Source: Clitopilus passeckerianus (taxonomy: Eukaryota > Basidiomycota > Agaricomycetes > Agaricales > Entolomataceae). From it: a stretch of DNA of 64,000 nucleotides. A program made the translations under genes and the position numbers. Shown in pieces: positions 1-11,923 of this stretch. The stretch spans positions 52,007 through 116,006 of the forward strand of contig CALYLX010000102.1 in NCBI GenBank assembly GCA_944990035.1. Direction: 5' to 3'. The notes beneath the pieces were generated by a model that was not told the origin of the DNA, ran no database searches, and was given only the letters and a program-made list of their open reading frames with translations. Each line of letters starts with the position of its first letter. Within the stretch, counting starts at the first letter, position 1.

Positions 1-52
1 AGCCCATTTAATCTCTCCTACTGTGGAAATTCTAATACATGATTTTTCCTAG

Positions 53-462
53 GTTGACGGAAATGCCTGGTCTAGCCGTTTCAAACGCCTCATCACTACG
101 AATTCCCTCATTTTTAAGGCCACCGTCTATCCGGAGTGGTTCTACGATCGCATTGAACCATGGGTTCACTATGTCCCCATCCAGGTCGACTACTCCGATG
201 TTCACGACGCTCTGGCTTTCTTCCGCGGCGGCATGTATGGAGAAGGTGCTCATCATGATCTTGCCAAGAAGATCGCTGTCGAGGGTAGGAATTGGAGCAG
301 GACGCTATGGCGCCAGGAAGATGTTACCGCGTATATTTATAGGCAAGCTTCACTTCTAAAATTGTCGGGCAGGCGTCGCTGACTTGACGCATCTGCAGAT
401 TGATACTAGAGTACGCTAGGGTGATGAGTTCGGACAGGGAGGCTATGAGCTACCACGGCTAG
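53..462 (+). CDS. CAP10/GT90-family glycosyltransferase, 3' end only
   Basis: Partial gene cut by the left edge of the window; the visible part gives about 117 residues. Exon 53-342 follows an acceptor at 51-52 (bases 1-52 look like intron with a branch-like CTAAT), and exon 399-462 ends at TAG. The intron 343-398 begins GC (AG|GCAAGC) and ends CTGCAG; using it joins YIYR to LILEYARVMSSDR in frame. The protein carries the CAP10 C-terminal pattern: DGNAWSSRFKRLI, then a VPIQVDYSD stretch and HHDLAKKIAVEGR. The family consists of Golgi glycosyltransferases related to the Cryptococcus capsule protein CAP10 and to POGLUT1. The donor, acceptor and exact specificity cannot be told from this piece. 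Confidence 0.85.
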
Positions 463-604
463 GTTGTGTCTGTAATTTACTGGGACTTTGTTGCATAATT
501 TCCATGGCTATCCCTAACTTCTCAATACGTCCCGGCTCCCTTGCTAGTCCTATATGGACTAAGTTCGAACCGGCAATACCGCTGCTGAATCTCTGACGTT
601 TTAA

Positions 605-1886
605 TCATGATCCAAGAGAAAGTGCTGTATCTGGCTCGACGACAGGCTCGACGACCACTTCCTCCTCCAGTATTCCCAGTGAACCCGTCGCATGGGCCGC
701 TTCTTCCGCAACCTCTGGGTCCTGCGACTCAGCCGTTTCCTCATTTTGTTCTGAATCCTCCAGATCAGCCTGCGATATCTCTTCCCAACTATCCTCTTCC
801 TCCTCAATTGCATCCTCCGTAACACTCTTCGCCACATTCCAAAACCTCCATTCCACCGTCTCCAGTCGCGGCGGTGCAACGTATATTGCAGCAGATGGTG
901 AGCTTTCCACATCGTCCGGCATCCGGTTGCCGTTCTTCCTTGCCATCCAACGATCCCGGAAAGCATCGTCCGTGTCAAGTATCTCCATACATGCTGCACA
1001 CTCGCCTGACCACTGATAGGGGTTTGAGTCTTTGTTGTCGGCTGGCCCTAGTGTCAGGGAAGGGTTAGGGTGGTTTGCGACGTTAAAGCAGATAGTAGTG
1101 AGCCGGTTCAGAGAGGCGAATGCACGAGCATAGTGGATCTATGAACGGTTTATGAGTCAAGGTGGCAGGCATGCCAGAGAATGAGAAACCTACAGGAAGG
1201 CCAGATCCATGCTCATAAACGATCCGTTTGTCGCCTGGAACATTAAAGCGTACTTTTTGGCATGTATTGCATAGTCCACACCATACTCGGTCTTGCCAAA
1301 GGTCAATTCTCGTAAGGTTTGGGAATTTCTGGTCAAGGTCTCGAAAGAAAAGTGGTGAAGGCCAGGGTATTCCCCTGATATCTAGACTTTCGATTTGCGA
1401 TGGGACGTGCAGGAAGGGGACATAGTTCAAGGCAGGGAAGGGCAGTGATGTGGAGTTCCAGTACACCCTAATTTTCTGCAGGCGCAGGAGGCCATGCAAA
1501 TCCCAGGAAGGCTTGACCTGCGAGTGAAAGTATGGCACTGGGTGCGCAATGTGAAGTTCTCTGCCAAAGTAATGTGCTTGAATTTGCAAATCAAGCTTTG
1601 TCAAGATTTGTACGCACCGTATCCAATTGACCCCGTTATCGAGAAACATATCCCGAAACGTGTTGAGATCCGCAGAATTTTCAGAGAAAAACACTCGAAA
1701 CCATTTCTCTAGTGCCAGAGCTCTAAAAGCCTTCGACACCAATGTAAATGGTTCCAACCAGAACCAGTCAACCTTGGAACATTCCTTCGGCCGAGCAATA
1801 ATCCCAAAGCGCACCAGGTCAGGCTCGACTAGAAGAGCAGCGATGACTTCGGAGATTATTTCAAGCGGAAGTCTGCCGCTTGCCAT
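605..1886 (-). CDS. F-box-like protein
   Basis: Two exons, 1886-1194 and 1138-605, with a 55-nt intron (GTAGGT..CATAG) give 408 residues. The start ATG at 1886 opens an F-box-like segment (LPLEIISEVIAALL, then WLEPFTLVSKAFRALALEKW), as in large basidiomycete F-box-like families. The middle has leucine-spaced strands (LRLQKIRVYWNS, IESLDIRGIPWP, FPNLTRIDLW). Splicing joins EHGSGLP to IHYARAFASLNRL, and a Cys-containing WSGECAACMEILDTDDAFRDRW follows. The C-terminus (about residues 330-408) is strongly acidic with Glu runs. By analogy it would be an SCF substrate receptor; no substrate can be inferred. It is convergent with the GT90 gene. Confidence 0.75.
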
Positions 1887-2551
1887 TCAGACCTAGACCT
1901 GGTGGTAGATGAACAGAAGGACATGCTGAGTCTGCATGGCTGCCTTTGGTCGGATATCGCGTTTTGATCTGTCCCAACTGCCACGGGTGGTTATCTTATC
2001 GTCGGAATCGGGATCTTGGAGCCGACGCTTCGAGGTGCAGGGTCACGGTGACTGGTCTTCACCTCAAACCTGATTCTGCCCGTTGGTGAAGACACAAATG
2101 CCTTTCCAACTCATACAGAACCACCAAGATGCCTCAAGATGCCCTCATTTCAAAGTACCAGCATACGTGCTATCCTTGTCAGATCTCGGACAGCAACTTG
2201 AACGTCTAGCCAATGGCTAGTATAAACATCACGATGTCGGTGACGAGGACTCGGAACAACGTCTAAGGTCATATTTGCCTAACTCAGCCGCGTCCTGGTG
2301 CTTTCAGAAAGTACAAGAGGAAATTACCTCTCACAGCGGAGAGTGGTCCCGAGTTTAAACTTGGAAGGACGGGTCAAAACAACCTCTTCTGGGCGGGCCG
2401 TGGTCGCCGTTCATACACATGAACGACTTTCATTGGACAACGACGAGCCTTCTGTTCTCGAGTAGCCGGTTACAGGGTAACAGCACTACAGCGCCTATAT
2501 AAGCGGCTCGAATGTGACCTATGAAAAAATTAAGAGAGGTTCAGACCCGTG
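1887..2551. other. Intergenic region, divergent promoters
   Basis: 665 bp between the divergent F-box-like gene and lactonase A. Apart from a TATA box at 2496-2503 I see no coding signal. Confidence 0.6.
2496..2503 (+). promoter_or_regulatory. TATA box of lactonase A
   Basis: TATATAAG lies 49 bp upstream of the ATG at 2552, in the right orientation for lactonase A. Confidence 0.6.
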
Positions 2552-3843
2552 ATGGTGTCTTTTCGACTTCTAGCTGGAGGCTACGATGTCTTCGTGGCCA
2601 CGTATCTCTTCAATGCTACCTCTGGGTCACTTTCTCTCGTTAGAAAATCCCCAACTGGACCGTCACCTTCCTGGATTACTCTCCATCCTAAAAATTCTAG
2701 TATCCTCTAGTAGGTCTTCCACTCACAATAACGATGGGATCCAGAACCACTAACAAGTTGCATACAGTGCAGTCAATCAAGTCGCGGAAGGTGGATTACA
2801 ATCATTTTCTATCTCCCCCGACGGCTCTCTTTCCGAGGCCAAGAGCAATGCTAGCTCGGGAGGGAACAGTCCTAACTTCGCAGTCGCACTCTCCACTGGA
2901 GAAGTTGCGGTGACAAATTATGTCTCTGGCACCGCTAGATTGGTCCCTACAGACCACAAGGACCCATTGTCATTCTCAGAACAAGATGCACCTGCTATCG
3001 CATTCCCCCAGCCAATTGCTCCATCAACGAGCCATCCCCACCATGTAGTTGAACATAGAGGGGAGGTCTTCGTTCCAGATCTTGTGAGCATTTCTATTCA
3101 ATGTTGGAGAATATGGGCTCATAAAGACGCTAGGGTGGTGATAAGATCTGGAGACTCAGACAAATTAGCCTGGGCAACTACAAGATACAGGGCTTTATCC
3201 CGCAGCCCGTGGGGAGTGGGCCCCGTCATATTGCCATCTCTTGTAAGACTCTTGTCATAATTCTTCGGCCTTGCAGCTAAAATGGTCGGTCTATTCAGAT
3301 GATCGGTTGTTTGCTGTTCATGAATTAGCTTCAACCCTCACTGTCCAGCACATACCTAGCGCACCCAACGGCACGGATACCCAAATTCTTGCCAGCCTTT
3401 CTACTCTTCCGTCAGACCAACCGATTGGAGCGCTTTGGGCGGCTGCGGAAATCGTCATTCCGAAACCCACTCGACGTTTTCCGATTCCATACATATATGT
3501 CACCAATCGGAATACTGGAGTTCAAGACCCTCGTGGGGACACAATTGCAATATTCGAACATGTCGGGAAGGGTACGAAGAGGGAGGGCCTGAAGCTGGTG
3601 AACCAGGTGTACACCGGGGTTGAACAGCCAAGAGGAATGGCACTGGGACCGTACGAGAACGGTGGCGACGAATATATTGCTGTTGGAGGGGTGGCGGGGA
3701 CTGGAGGTATTGTAGTCTTTCGGCGGACAGAGGGTGGTAGGAGCTTGGAAGTGGTTGCTAGAAATTTGGAGGTTCCCACTCGGACGAGTTTTGTATGGTT
3801 ACAAGATCCCGCCCACCATGGACGCCCGGAGGTGGAGGTGTGA
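2552..3843 (+). CDS. Beta-propeller lactonase (3-carboxymuconate cyclase-like), paralogue A
   Basis: Four exons (2552-2709, 2768-3083, 3134-3242, 3299-3843) give 375 residues. The model is anchored by its paralogue at 16937-18134: both start MV-F--LAGGYD-FVATYLFN, share introns 1 and 2 at the same codons, and share FPQPIAPSTSHPHH / LPQPAPPAVSHPHE, VGSGPRHIA and QPRGM.LGP. The family is the seven-bladed lactonase propeller (PF10282), including carboxymuconate cyclases and 6-phosphogluconolactonases. No signal peptide is seen, so the protein is probably cytosolic. Intron 3 (3243-3298) is absent from the paralogue. The end extends 13 residues beyond the paralogue (after FVWL). The substrate is unproven. 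Confidence 0.85.
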
Positions 3844-3922
3844 ATACGAATACTTCCTACTGGATACAAGCCTAACTTGTGGGCTTAAAATGACACTGGA
3901 TTTTCTCTAACCATCGAAACAA

Positions 3923-4312
3923 TCAGAGCTCCTTAATTCTAGACTCGCATAAGCAAAATCGTCGAGTCGCCGGACAACCTTCTCCAGCTTCGACATCCGT
4001 AGCGACATCAATGAGTGGAATAATGGGTCCCGGATACAACGCCGTCGAATCATCTTCTACTCGTACGATATGCGAGTATCGAATTCTGGCGGTAGGTACA
4101 GTATTCTTAAGAAGGATTACCCATAGGTCGTTCGGCAATAGGGTTCGGTGTATCTGACTGTACTCTAAATGCCCAGGGAGAGACGCGACGGAGCACAGAA
4201 GCTTAGATGTGAGGGCAATACCAAGCAGGTCATCAGGAAGATCAATAAAGGAGCATATGTAGTCGAGTATCTCATGGGGAAGAGTGCACAATGCTAGCAT
4301 TGCTAACTTCAC
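3923..4312 (-). CDS. Truncated F-box protein
   Basis: A single ORF of 129 residues. Residues 10-60 form an F-box (LPHEILDYICSFIDLPDDLL, then ALTSKLLCSVA). What follows (NDLWVILLKN, ARIRYSHIV) aligns with the intact F-box gene at 54621-56343 (FDLWKALRER, NRIRYLEI). The intact relative is 536 residues and continues into leucine-rich repeats; here the reading frame stops after about 130. This is either a truncated copy or a 5' exon whose continuation I could not find. There is no obvious splice donor near the stop. Confidence 0.55.
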   Translation of the reverse strand: MKLAMLALCTLPHEILDYICSFIDLPDDLLGIALTSKLLCSVASLPGHLEYSQIHRTLLPNDLWVILLKNTVPTARIRYSHIVRVEDDSTALYPGPIIPLIDVATDVEAGEGCPATRRFCLCESRIKEL

Positions 4313-4858
4313 ACGTCTATCTTAGATGCCTGAAGTCGATAGCAGATGTGTGTGGTCAAAAGGCGTGAGAAATCGAAAATGAAATTCCATTGCATTTGTG
4401 CTTGCCGCCATTGTTAGAAAACGGGTATTTCCGCTCAGAATGGCCACGAGTGAATATATCATTGAAGAGGACTCTGTGTCCAAGAAAAAGTGGTCCTCGG
4501 CAGATCCGAAAGTCAGCAGTCCAGCAAGACCCAAATACATTCTTGCTTTTGAACGTTCAGCCAATGATGATTGACAATTAACAGTAATGTACAGACAGAA
4601 TACAGCTTGGACGAAATGGCGATGGTATTGTAGTACAACGAGTCCGATAAATAATGGACGCGGTGGAAGTACAATGGGTACGGCTAAAGAGTTTACTATG
4701 GTACGAATGGAAGTCAAGATTGAAAGACTATATTATCGTCCAATTGTTGTAGGTATCCAGAAAGGAGTCGACAGATACAGGTGAATGAAAATTGACCACC
4801 CAACAGCGATGGAAGGAAAGGCAGCACGCGGCGGCAGATTTGAACCTCGTTGGGATCA
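4313..4858. other. Intergenic region
   Basis: About 545 bp. It holds an uninterrupted 131-codon minus-strand ORF (4322-4717) without recognisable domain or start context. I see nothing else. Confidence 0.5.
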
Positions 4859-6307
4859 TTACAGGCCTTGGATCTGGGAAATCAAGAATTGCTTCTCATC
4901 GCTGAATTGTTCATCTGCCAATGCCAAATCAACATCTTGTTGCGTCCTCAATCAGAACAAAAACTTACCCTCTTTGTCGTTCTGGAAGTTCTTCAGGAAC
5001 ACTAGAAGCTTATCCCTGTTCCTACGCAGAATAGACTCGATCTGTGGTGGTTTCTTTGGGTTCGCCACGAACACCTGACAAACCACCGAATTAGCTTCCA
5101 ACCCGGTCCAAGTATAATGAAAGCTTACCTTGAACACATGGAACGCCTCAAATTGGATGTTCTTGCTCTTGTCCCTTAGTAGGTTCATCATCATCTTCAA
5201 GTTCGCCTCATTCGCGATGTACCGCGTCATCACGCTAAAATTCGCCCTGTCCAGAAGGATCTCGCCGAGGAGTTTGAGAGATTGCCGCTTTGTGACATAG
5301 TTGTTCGATAACACGAGCGTGGTGAACGATGAGAAGAACTAGATGCAAAGATAAAGGAACTGGTCAGTTGATATGATTTCATAAAGGTTATTGTACCCAG
5401 TATAGGTAGCAATGTGGTCAAAAAGGTTGAATGGGGCTCGGGAAGTGTGTAGAAGAGATGGGTTGTTCGGGTACGGTCTGGACTGGACAGTTGGGACGGA
5501 TTACGCACTCGATCATAATTCTTGTCAAGATAATCAGCGACCATTGGCTTGTGCCGTGTTAGCGTCTCTTTGAAGTTTGTAAACGCATCGCATGAGATGC
5601 CAAATGTCGTCGCTTCGATGTAATGAGGGAACTTGTAGAATCTAGTCAATGATTGGCAGTTAGCTTGTGGTCGGCACAGAAGACGTCGAGTAGGGGAAGG
5701 GAAAAAACGCACTGTTCGGAATGCAACAAGATCTTGGATAGTTGCTCATGCCTCAACATCTCCTTCAAAATCATACCTGTGTTCAAGGCAATCTCCTCGT
5801 TCTCGTACCCAGCGAGGGTAGCGAAGATCACTTCGTGTCTCCCTGAGAGGTACTCCACCGTCGGCCACCGCGTGCCAATTTGCCTCCGTAGCAGGTTGTT
5901 GAAAATTTGCACAACGTCCTTCCGCGCTTCGAAATCGAACCGTGCGATGTGCATTACTAGCAAATGAAGAAGGTTGGTCTGGTAAGTCTCCTGCGCGAGC
6001 TGGGCCAGGAGCTCTGGTGCTGGATCTGTGAGGCAACAAAGGCATTAGCTGCGCCAGACGGTGAAAAGACACTAAAAGCATACCTCCATCGCCGTACAGA
6101 ATGCTTTTGATCTGCTGTAGATTCTTATTGACCTCTTCGTTCGCCTGTGGAGTTGTTTAGCGCCCAACCCACGCGGTTATGGCAACAGCAACCGACCTTT
6201 CTCCTCGTCTCCCCTCCTGGCGCGCCAGACTCTAGCTTTGGTATCGCATCTTTCAGCCCTCTGATCAAATCCGGCGGTGTCCTCGGTTTTGTCTTGAAGA
6301 AATTCAT
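4859..6307 (-). CDS. MO25: MO25/Hym1 scaffold protein (CAB39 family)
   Basis: Seven exons (6307-6197, 6144-6084, 6025-5713, 5641-5509, 5338-5129, 5074-4969, 4914-4859) give 329 residues, the usual MO25 length. MO25 is an armadillo/HEAT-like scaffold that activates GCK/STE20 kinases in the RAM/MOR morphogenesis pathway. Visible signatures are [20 protein letters not shown] at the N-terminus, [72 protein letters not shown] and the terminal [18 protein letters not shown]. Introns are 51-71 nt except 5339-5508 (170 nt). The first donor is an unusual GTCGGT, and two donors are GTGCGT. Single-copy housekeeping gene. Confidence 0.95.
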
Positions 6308-7936
6308 ACTTGGCGCTGCCTTCTCTTGTCTTCGTCGCCGTCGTGGTGGTAGCAGTAATCAAAGAGCCTCTAAACTTGAATATATCCCTCGTTGGGTATG
6401 ACAAAGGTGACGGGGCCCGACTGACTTGGTATGACGGTATGTGGTATATTGCGAAGATGCTGTAAATGTAGTGCCAGGAGGTGGAAGTGTATATTTGGTA
6501 GCAGCATCGGCTGTGCGGCTGGCGTTACCGGGTTATCAGTGTCAGCAGGACGACGGACGACGCGTTGGTAGATTTATCTCCATGCAGCCACGATTTCGAT
6601 CAGCGTCGCGATTTATGGAAATCCATTCAATTGAGCTTTACGCTCTGTGTGACGAAGGAGGGTACGTATGTAGGTGCGATGGGAGAAATATCTACTGGTA
6701 TGTCTGAATTTGGGCGAGATGTACCCACTTCATGAGCAAGGAAAAGGCAATCAGACAGCTCTTCTGGTGATTTAGCCATTGTGCTGTGGAGTTTCTGTAG
6801 GGCATGCCGTGTATGCCTGACGGAATGTATGAAAGGCCAAGACAACTGAAATGAGCGCAGGGTAATTTGAAACCATTCCAACATATTCTGATATCATATC
6901 TCCTCGCACTGGCACCCGCCACCACACTAAGGCTGGTAAGGATTAGTTGGTCATTCAGTCCGTGAAGAGCCATGTTATCCCATAGATGACCGGGATCGGA
7001 AGCTCACCCGTAAAAGTAATCCGGCTTGTCGCGACCAGAGCACCGTCTTAACCTCAAATCGCCACAGACGAACCGGATTGAGACCCATTCGTGGTCGTCG
7101 GGGGCTCGATGTCATCACAATGACGCTGGTGGCTCTACAGTCGCCAAATCCAGGACATGCAAGATCAGATGCTTCCGCTAGCTTCCTAGTATGTGTTTGC
7201 AGAAAGCGTCTAATAAAGCTTACAAGGCATGCAAGGCACCTAGTGCGCTTGCAAGTAGGTGCGTTGACCTGCTATGCCATGGGCGTGTCTTGATTCGTTC
7301 CTGTGGTCAACCACCTTTGTAACGCCACCTTCGGCGGTACTAAGCGTTAGACTCTTACAGAGCCCGTAAAATGAAAGCATACTCTGAGCTGCGTTGCCTT
7401 CATTATGGTCGCCAGATGGATACCCCGAACTAGACCCAGGAATTTTAGACGCTCATGCATAACAAGAGAGATCAGCTGAGGTTAGATACTTAGAAGATCG
7501 ACGCGGGGAGGTGCACATGGCATCTCCTCTCCGCGTGGCAGTCCATCATCACGGGTAAGCTGAAAAGCAGCAAGAAATATATAAGAACAGCAATCGCCTA
7601 AGTTGTCTCCGTCGACGACCAAGTCCTCCCCAACACCGCCCAGAACGATGAGCGTATCGGTGAAACTGTTCGGTGGCTAGGACTCACCGCCTCTCTTTGG
7701 TAACCGTGGCTGTGATCATGACACCTCTCTCAGGGTTGGCCGGTTTATATACGGGATCACACCCACGTTCGCTCCTCTCCCCTCCACCTCAATCCACTCG
7801 TCACCAACTACCAGCAAAACAACCAATTCATTGGCTTTGACGTCCAGCGAATACCTTTCTCTAAGAACCACCACTACGAGAAGAAACCAGAGTCTCTCAC
7901 TTCAACCACACCAAAAACACCAATCTTTTGAACGCA
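6308..7936. other. Intergenic region upstream of MO25 and GNA1
   Basis: About 1.6 kb between divergent genes. A TATA-like TATATA at 7746-7751 and a CT-rich stretch (about 7770-7800) fit a GNA1 promoter. Another TATA-like run near 7577-7583 is followed by an ATG at 7647 that opens only 10 codons. No other gene is recognisable. Confidence 0.5.
7746..7751 (+). promoter_or_regulatory. Probable TATA box of GNA1
   Basis: TATATA lies about 190 bp upstream of the GNA1 ATG and is followed by a pyrimidine-rich tract typical of fungal housekeeping promoters. Confidence 0.4.
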
Positions 7937-8625
7937 ATGGCAACCCAGCTCTCAATCAACATTTCTACACGTTTCACTCCCGACAGCGAGCTGGATCTCC
8001 TGTTCTCACCTGACCTCATCTCCTCAGAGGTCAAGTCCGTTCTCTCAACTGACGTTCACGTACGTTTTTCCCTAATTCGCCTCCTATTTCCACCCAAACT
8101 CACCTGCCACCTCAGATTCGTCCCCTCGCCTCAACAGACTACCACAGAGGCCACCTAAAGACCCTTTCCGTCCTCACCGCCTCCCCCGACCCCGGTGAAT
8201 CCGCCTGGGTCTCGTTCTTCCACTCCCTCCGCGCCCTCCCACGCACCTACTACACTCTCGTTGTCGTTGACAAGCGCTCTGACCAGATCGTTGGCGTTGG
8301 CACCGTTTTCTTGGAAAAGAAGTTCCAGCGCGGTCTGAGCTGCATTGGTCATATTGAAGACATTGCTGTCGACCCTAACCAGCAGGGCAAGAAGCTTGGC
8401 TTGAGAATCATCCAGGCCTTGACCTACATCAGCGAGAACAGTGGTGCGTACAAGACGATCCTTAACTGCAGTGACAAAAATATTCGTAAGTTGTGTTCAT
8501 GCTATCCTACTTGGACGTGATACTCATGAGTGATTCTAGCCTTCTACGAAAAATGTGGATTCGAGAAGAAGGAAAATGAAATGGCAAAATATACCCCCGC
8601 CCGCGCTCATTCACCTAAGTTGTAA
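7937..8625 (+). CDS. GNA1: Glucosamine-6-phosphate N-acetyltransferase
   Basis: Three exons (7937-8059, 8116-8485, 8540-8625) give 192 residues. The enzyme transfers acetyl from acetyl-CoA to glucosamine-6-phosphate, the second step of UDP-GlcNAc synthesis for chitin and N-glycans. It is a GNAT-fold protein: the acetyl-CoA loop appears as IEDIAVDPNQQGKKLGLRII (about residues 120-140), followed by YKTILNCSDKNIPFYEKCGF (about 152-172), characteristic of GNA1. The start ATG is in good context (CGCAATGGC); a TTG three codons upstream is in frame but not a likely start. Intron 1 splits VH and IRPL; intron 2 splits NI and PFYEKCGF. Confidence 0.95.
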
Positions 8626-8951
8626 ATTACATTTCGAGCACCTTGGTACCCCATATCTTGGACACTCCCGGACTTTTAGATACTGTATCATATTTTACCT
8701 TTTATTTACGGTTTTCATTATTTTATGTAGATGGCAATGGGATAATCTGTTTTCGACCCTAATTGCTCCGAAATTTCGCAAGGAACTGCCATTCTTACAG
8801 GGCTACTGCGATCTTCTGGCTTCATCGTGTCGAAAGAAGGTATATAACAAAGTATTGCATGGCATCATCACATGAATTTTATTGATCAAAGGTGCATAAA
8901 ACCATACAAGCTGCATGTCGAGTATCCCGCCAACGTCAACAGCGAAGGTGC
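8626..8951. other. Intergenic region between convergent genes
   Basis: 326 bp, AT-rich 3' ends of GNA1 and eL24. Nothing further seen. Confidence 0.5.
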
Positions 8952-9571
8952 TTATCGTCCACCCTTGCCACCCTTCATCTGTTGTTTCGAGACCTTGGGG
9001 GCCTGGGAGGGTGCAGAACGAGCAGGCTGTAAAACATTTCAGTGACACATGCAAGCCTTCAACAATGAGGAAATCAGACCTTGGACTTCTTGCTCTCCTT
9101 GTCCTTCTTCTCGCTCTTAGCCTTCGATATAGCATCCAATCGTTGTTGCGAGCGGATGGCAGCGGTCTGGTTCCTCTTGGCCTGGATGGCGGCGAGGTCA
9201 GCACCGACGATACCACGCTGGTACTTCACTGCCTTGCGGGAGCGCTTCTTGGCGACCTCCTCAGTGATACCCTTCTTGTGCATTCTACGGTAGACTTGGG
9301 TCCATGCGATCTTACGGGGGTTCTTCCTCTGGAGGAAGAGCGAAGCGTTTTTGGAGCTGCCGAAGCGGAAGACCTAAGAGACGAGCTGGAAGTGAGAATA
9401 GAGAGATGGAGCCTTGGGAAGTTTGAGCCACCTTGCTGTCACCACGGACGAAAAGCTTGCCCTTGCTGGGGTAGATACGGTACCCTGAGAAGGAGTCGAT
9501 TTCGAGCTTCTATACTCATTGGAAGTTTATCAGCATTTAAATGTTACATCCAGGAAGATTTCACGCACCAT
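8952..9571 (-). CDS. RPL24: 60S ribosomal protein eL24
   Basis: Four exons (9571-9569, 9509-9432, 9373-9080, 9026-8952) give 149 residues, normal for eL24. Exon 1 codes only the initiator Met; intron 1 starts directly after ATG (GTGCGT). Exon 2 gives KLEIDSFSGYRIYPSKGKLF, and exon 3 gives SLFLQRKNPRKIAWTQVYRR and MHKKGITEEVAKKRSRKA. Reading through the third donor (GTCTGA) would stop at KKSKV; splicing 53 nt to an acceptor at 9027 adds PARSAPSQAPKVSKQQMKGG and the expected basic end, so I prefer the spliced form. The protein belongs to the large subunit near the subunit interface. Confidence 0.95.
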
Positions 9572-10167
9572 CTATAACGGAAAGAAGGGACAAAGAGATT
9601 CATGAGTATCATCTTCCACACCAAGACAAGATCGCGCGCGAATAGTGTCATCCAAAGTTCCTCCATGCCATCCATCTCCAATTCCACCCAAATTCCACAA
9701 AATCGACATCCTCCTGGAGCTCAATACTCGTAACATCCACATCTGACACCTTCAAACGGCGAAATAGCATAGATTCGTGCTCACCTTGCTGGTTTTTGTC
9801 GGTTGGCGGTGGTGGGCGATGGGCTTGACGCTTCGGGATGCGTTGACATCGGCAGTTCCCGAAGTCACATGATCGGCCGATAGAGTATGCACCGCCACAC
9901 TCGTCAGTGTCCTTAACCTCGCCCTTCAAGCTCAAAGTTCGAACCAGAATCCTTTTGAGCTTGCTGCGAGAAAATACGACCCGGCGACCTTATAGAAACC
10001 GCTCTGTAACCTTCGCGTTGGAATCAGGAATTTCTGCTCTCATAGACTCTGGCCTTCGCTCTCGGTGACTTCAAGGCGGCGTTTACGGCCATCCCTGGGT
10101 GATCTATTCATCTTACCAGCATTCTTCGGGTCACGTCTCTTGAACCCCAACCTCCGTCTCTTGCCTC
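9572..10167. other. Intergenic region, eL24 promoter side
   Basis: About 600 bp. A 95-codon minus-strand ORF (9648-9935) has no recognisable domain. Nothing else seen. Confidence 0.45.
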
Positions 10168-11132
10168 ATGTTTGTACCTCTACCATCCGAGAATGTCTGC
10201 GACACTACTTCCCCGACTGCAATAGCTATAGCTCAAATGGTTTCACGTACTTGGCAGAACTTCCGACCTGACCGTCGAGATCAGGTCCCCGAAAGCATCA
10301 CCTACCATCCTGATGGCACTGGCCATATCAGTGTCTCCTACAGTGTCTTCACGGTGGAAGGCACAAAAGTTGAAGAATACACACACGCCTTTACTTGGAA
10401 GCTGGCCCGTACTGGCCCGTTAGGAATGGAGGACATACATTACGGAGCATTGTTCAATACCTTTCCGAAGTTAGAGAGGTCAACGAAAGCCTGGACATAC
10501 CATACTTGGGAAGAAGGCATGGTTCCAGCATACATACACCTCGACCTCGAGGAGAAATGTTCTTTCGATTCCGAGCCCTTCCCACCCCTACTCGACGCCT
10601 TTATTCCGGCGAATAGGCAAGGGCTTATCCTTCCACTAGAACTTCTTGATTACATTCTTGAGCTAGCCTCCGAGACTTCAGATAATGTTACTGCCTTAAG
10701 AATGGCGAGTACTTCTCGGCGAGCTAGAGAGCTCTGTTTAAGAAACCATCGAAGAGAGTCATTCAAGCATGTCGCTGGACGATACGGGAAGTACGGGATG
10801 GTGGGTTTGATATATTCTCCAAAGATAACAAAGCCTCAATCTACTTCCAGGCAATGTGGATGACCTGTGGTCACTACAACCCGACCTCTTCCAAGTCACC
10901 AAGTGCTATGTATGGGATCAAAGCCGCAGTCTTCAAGTTTCCACACGCTTGTGGATACGCTCCCACCGATGAACCAGACGATGATTGGAGAACGGCCTGG
11001 AGCCCGCACCAGCTCTATTACTCCTGTCGGTTACCAATGCCCATCAAAGACACCTCTCCATTCTGGCAGAGGGTGATGGGTGAGAGGTCGTACGATGCAC
11101 ATCCGGAGGTTGCGAAGAAATGGACCTCATGA
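10168..11132 (+). CDS. Hypothetical protein with an internal F-box-like segment
   Basis: Two exons, 10168-10800 and 10851-11132, with a 50-nt intron (GTGGGT..TTCCAG) give 304 residues. The F-box-like motif LILPLELLDYILELASETSD and TALRMASTSRRARELC lies in the middle (about residues 152-190) rather than at the N-terminus. The first part (residues 24-150) is an unknown domain with beta-rich spacing (GTGHISVSYSVFTVEG). The C-terminal part is rich in aromatic residues and Pro (CGHYNPTSSKSPS, FKFPHACGYAPTDEPDDDW). An alternative in-frame start is at 10234 (MVSRTWQNF). Function unknown. Confidence 0.6.
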
Positions 11133-11256
11133 TGACTTGGGTATTATATGTAACTAGATATCGGTATTCACCCACCAGCTAGAGGCGTTCGATAGATCGT
11201 TATCTACCAAGCACTCATATCCATGTTTGCACTGAATCTACGTTGCGATGGCACTC

Positions 11257-11923
11257 TCAAGGAACAGTGAACATCGAATTCTGGAGCGTCAAGCAGTTGG
11301 GAACAATGTTTTATTGCGTAGTCATACGTACCTGAGCTAAATGGCCTCGCAATTCAATAGTCTGCTGGGCGGCTTCCATCTTCTCTGGCACGATAGCGGC
11401 CTTGAACCACCGAGGCCTGTGCTCAAAAATCTTGATCAGCTTTTCCATCTGTTTCCTTGAGGGGCATAGATGTCCGAGAGGTGGGTAGTTGACGAGTACG
11501 ACAACAACCATCGTAATCGGCTCAGTTATATCCGCAATCGAGTCTTTGTTGAGCTCGCTGATCGAAAATATCTTGTCTCCCTGAAACGGTTCACCAACAG
11601 CTAATTTAGGATAGATAAACTGGTACAGAGTCTGGCGTTGGGGCCGACTTATCCCGCCGTGGAGATAGTCATCTCCTTTATAAGGGATGAGTCGAATGAT
11701 GAACTCCTCTGTGGCGTGAAAGCCCAAGTAATGCATCCTGTCACAAGCTGCCATGCTCCGAGGAAGTGGAGGAAAGTTGGTAAACGGATCCTCGCTGCCT
11801 TGAGCAGGAAGATGTGGGGTGCTATTGCTGACCTAGGTGGAGAGAACAGTGTTAGTCCAGGGATGAGCAAGGGAAAATACGAATTACAGCAAGTGCTTGC
11901 ATGGCTTTGACGAGCAGATTCAT
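11257..11923 (-). CDS. Hypothetical protein
   Basis: Three exons (11923-11888, 11832-11332, 11280-11257) give 186 residues; all splices are in phase and the introns are 55 and 51 nt. The protein begins MNLLVKAMQALAVSNSTPHL and has a core GFHATEEFIIRLIPYKGDDY, a hydrophobic strand ITMVVVVLVNYPP and a charged helical C-terminus (KQMEKLIKIFEH, MEAAQQTIELRGHLAQ). If the last intron were not used, the protein would end VRMTTQ instead of NSMFTVP. I recognise no family; the start exon is inferred from splice sites only. Confidence 0.45.

Noticed and set aside
4322..4717. 131-codon minus-strand ORF
   Set aside because: No domain, codon pattern or start context; probably chance.
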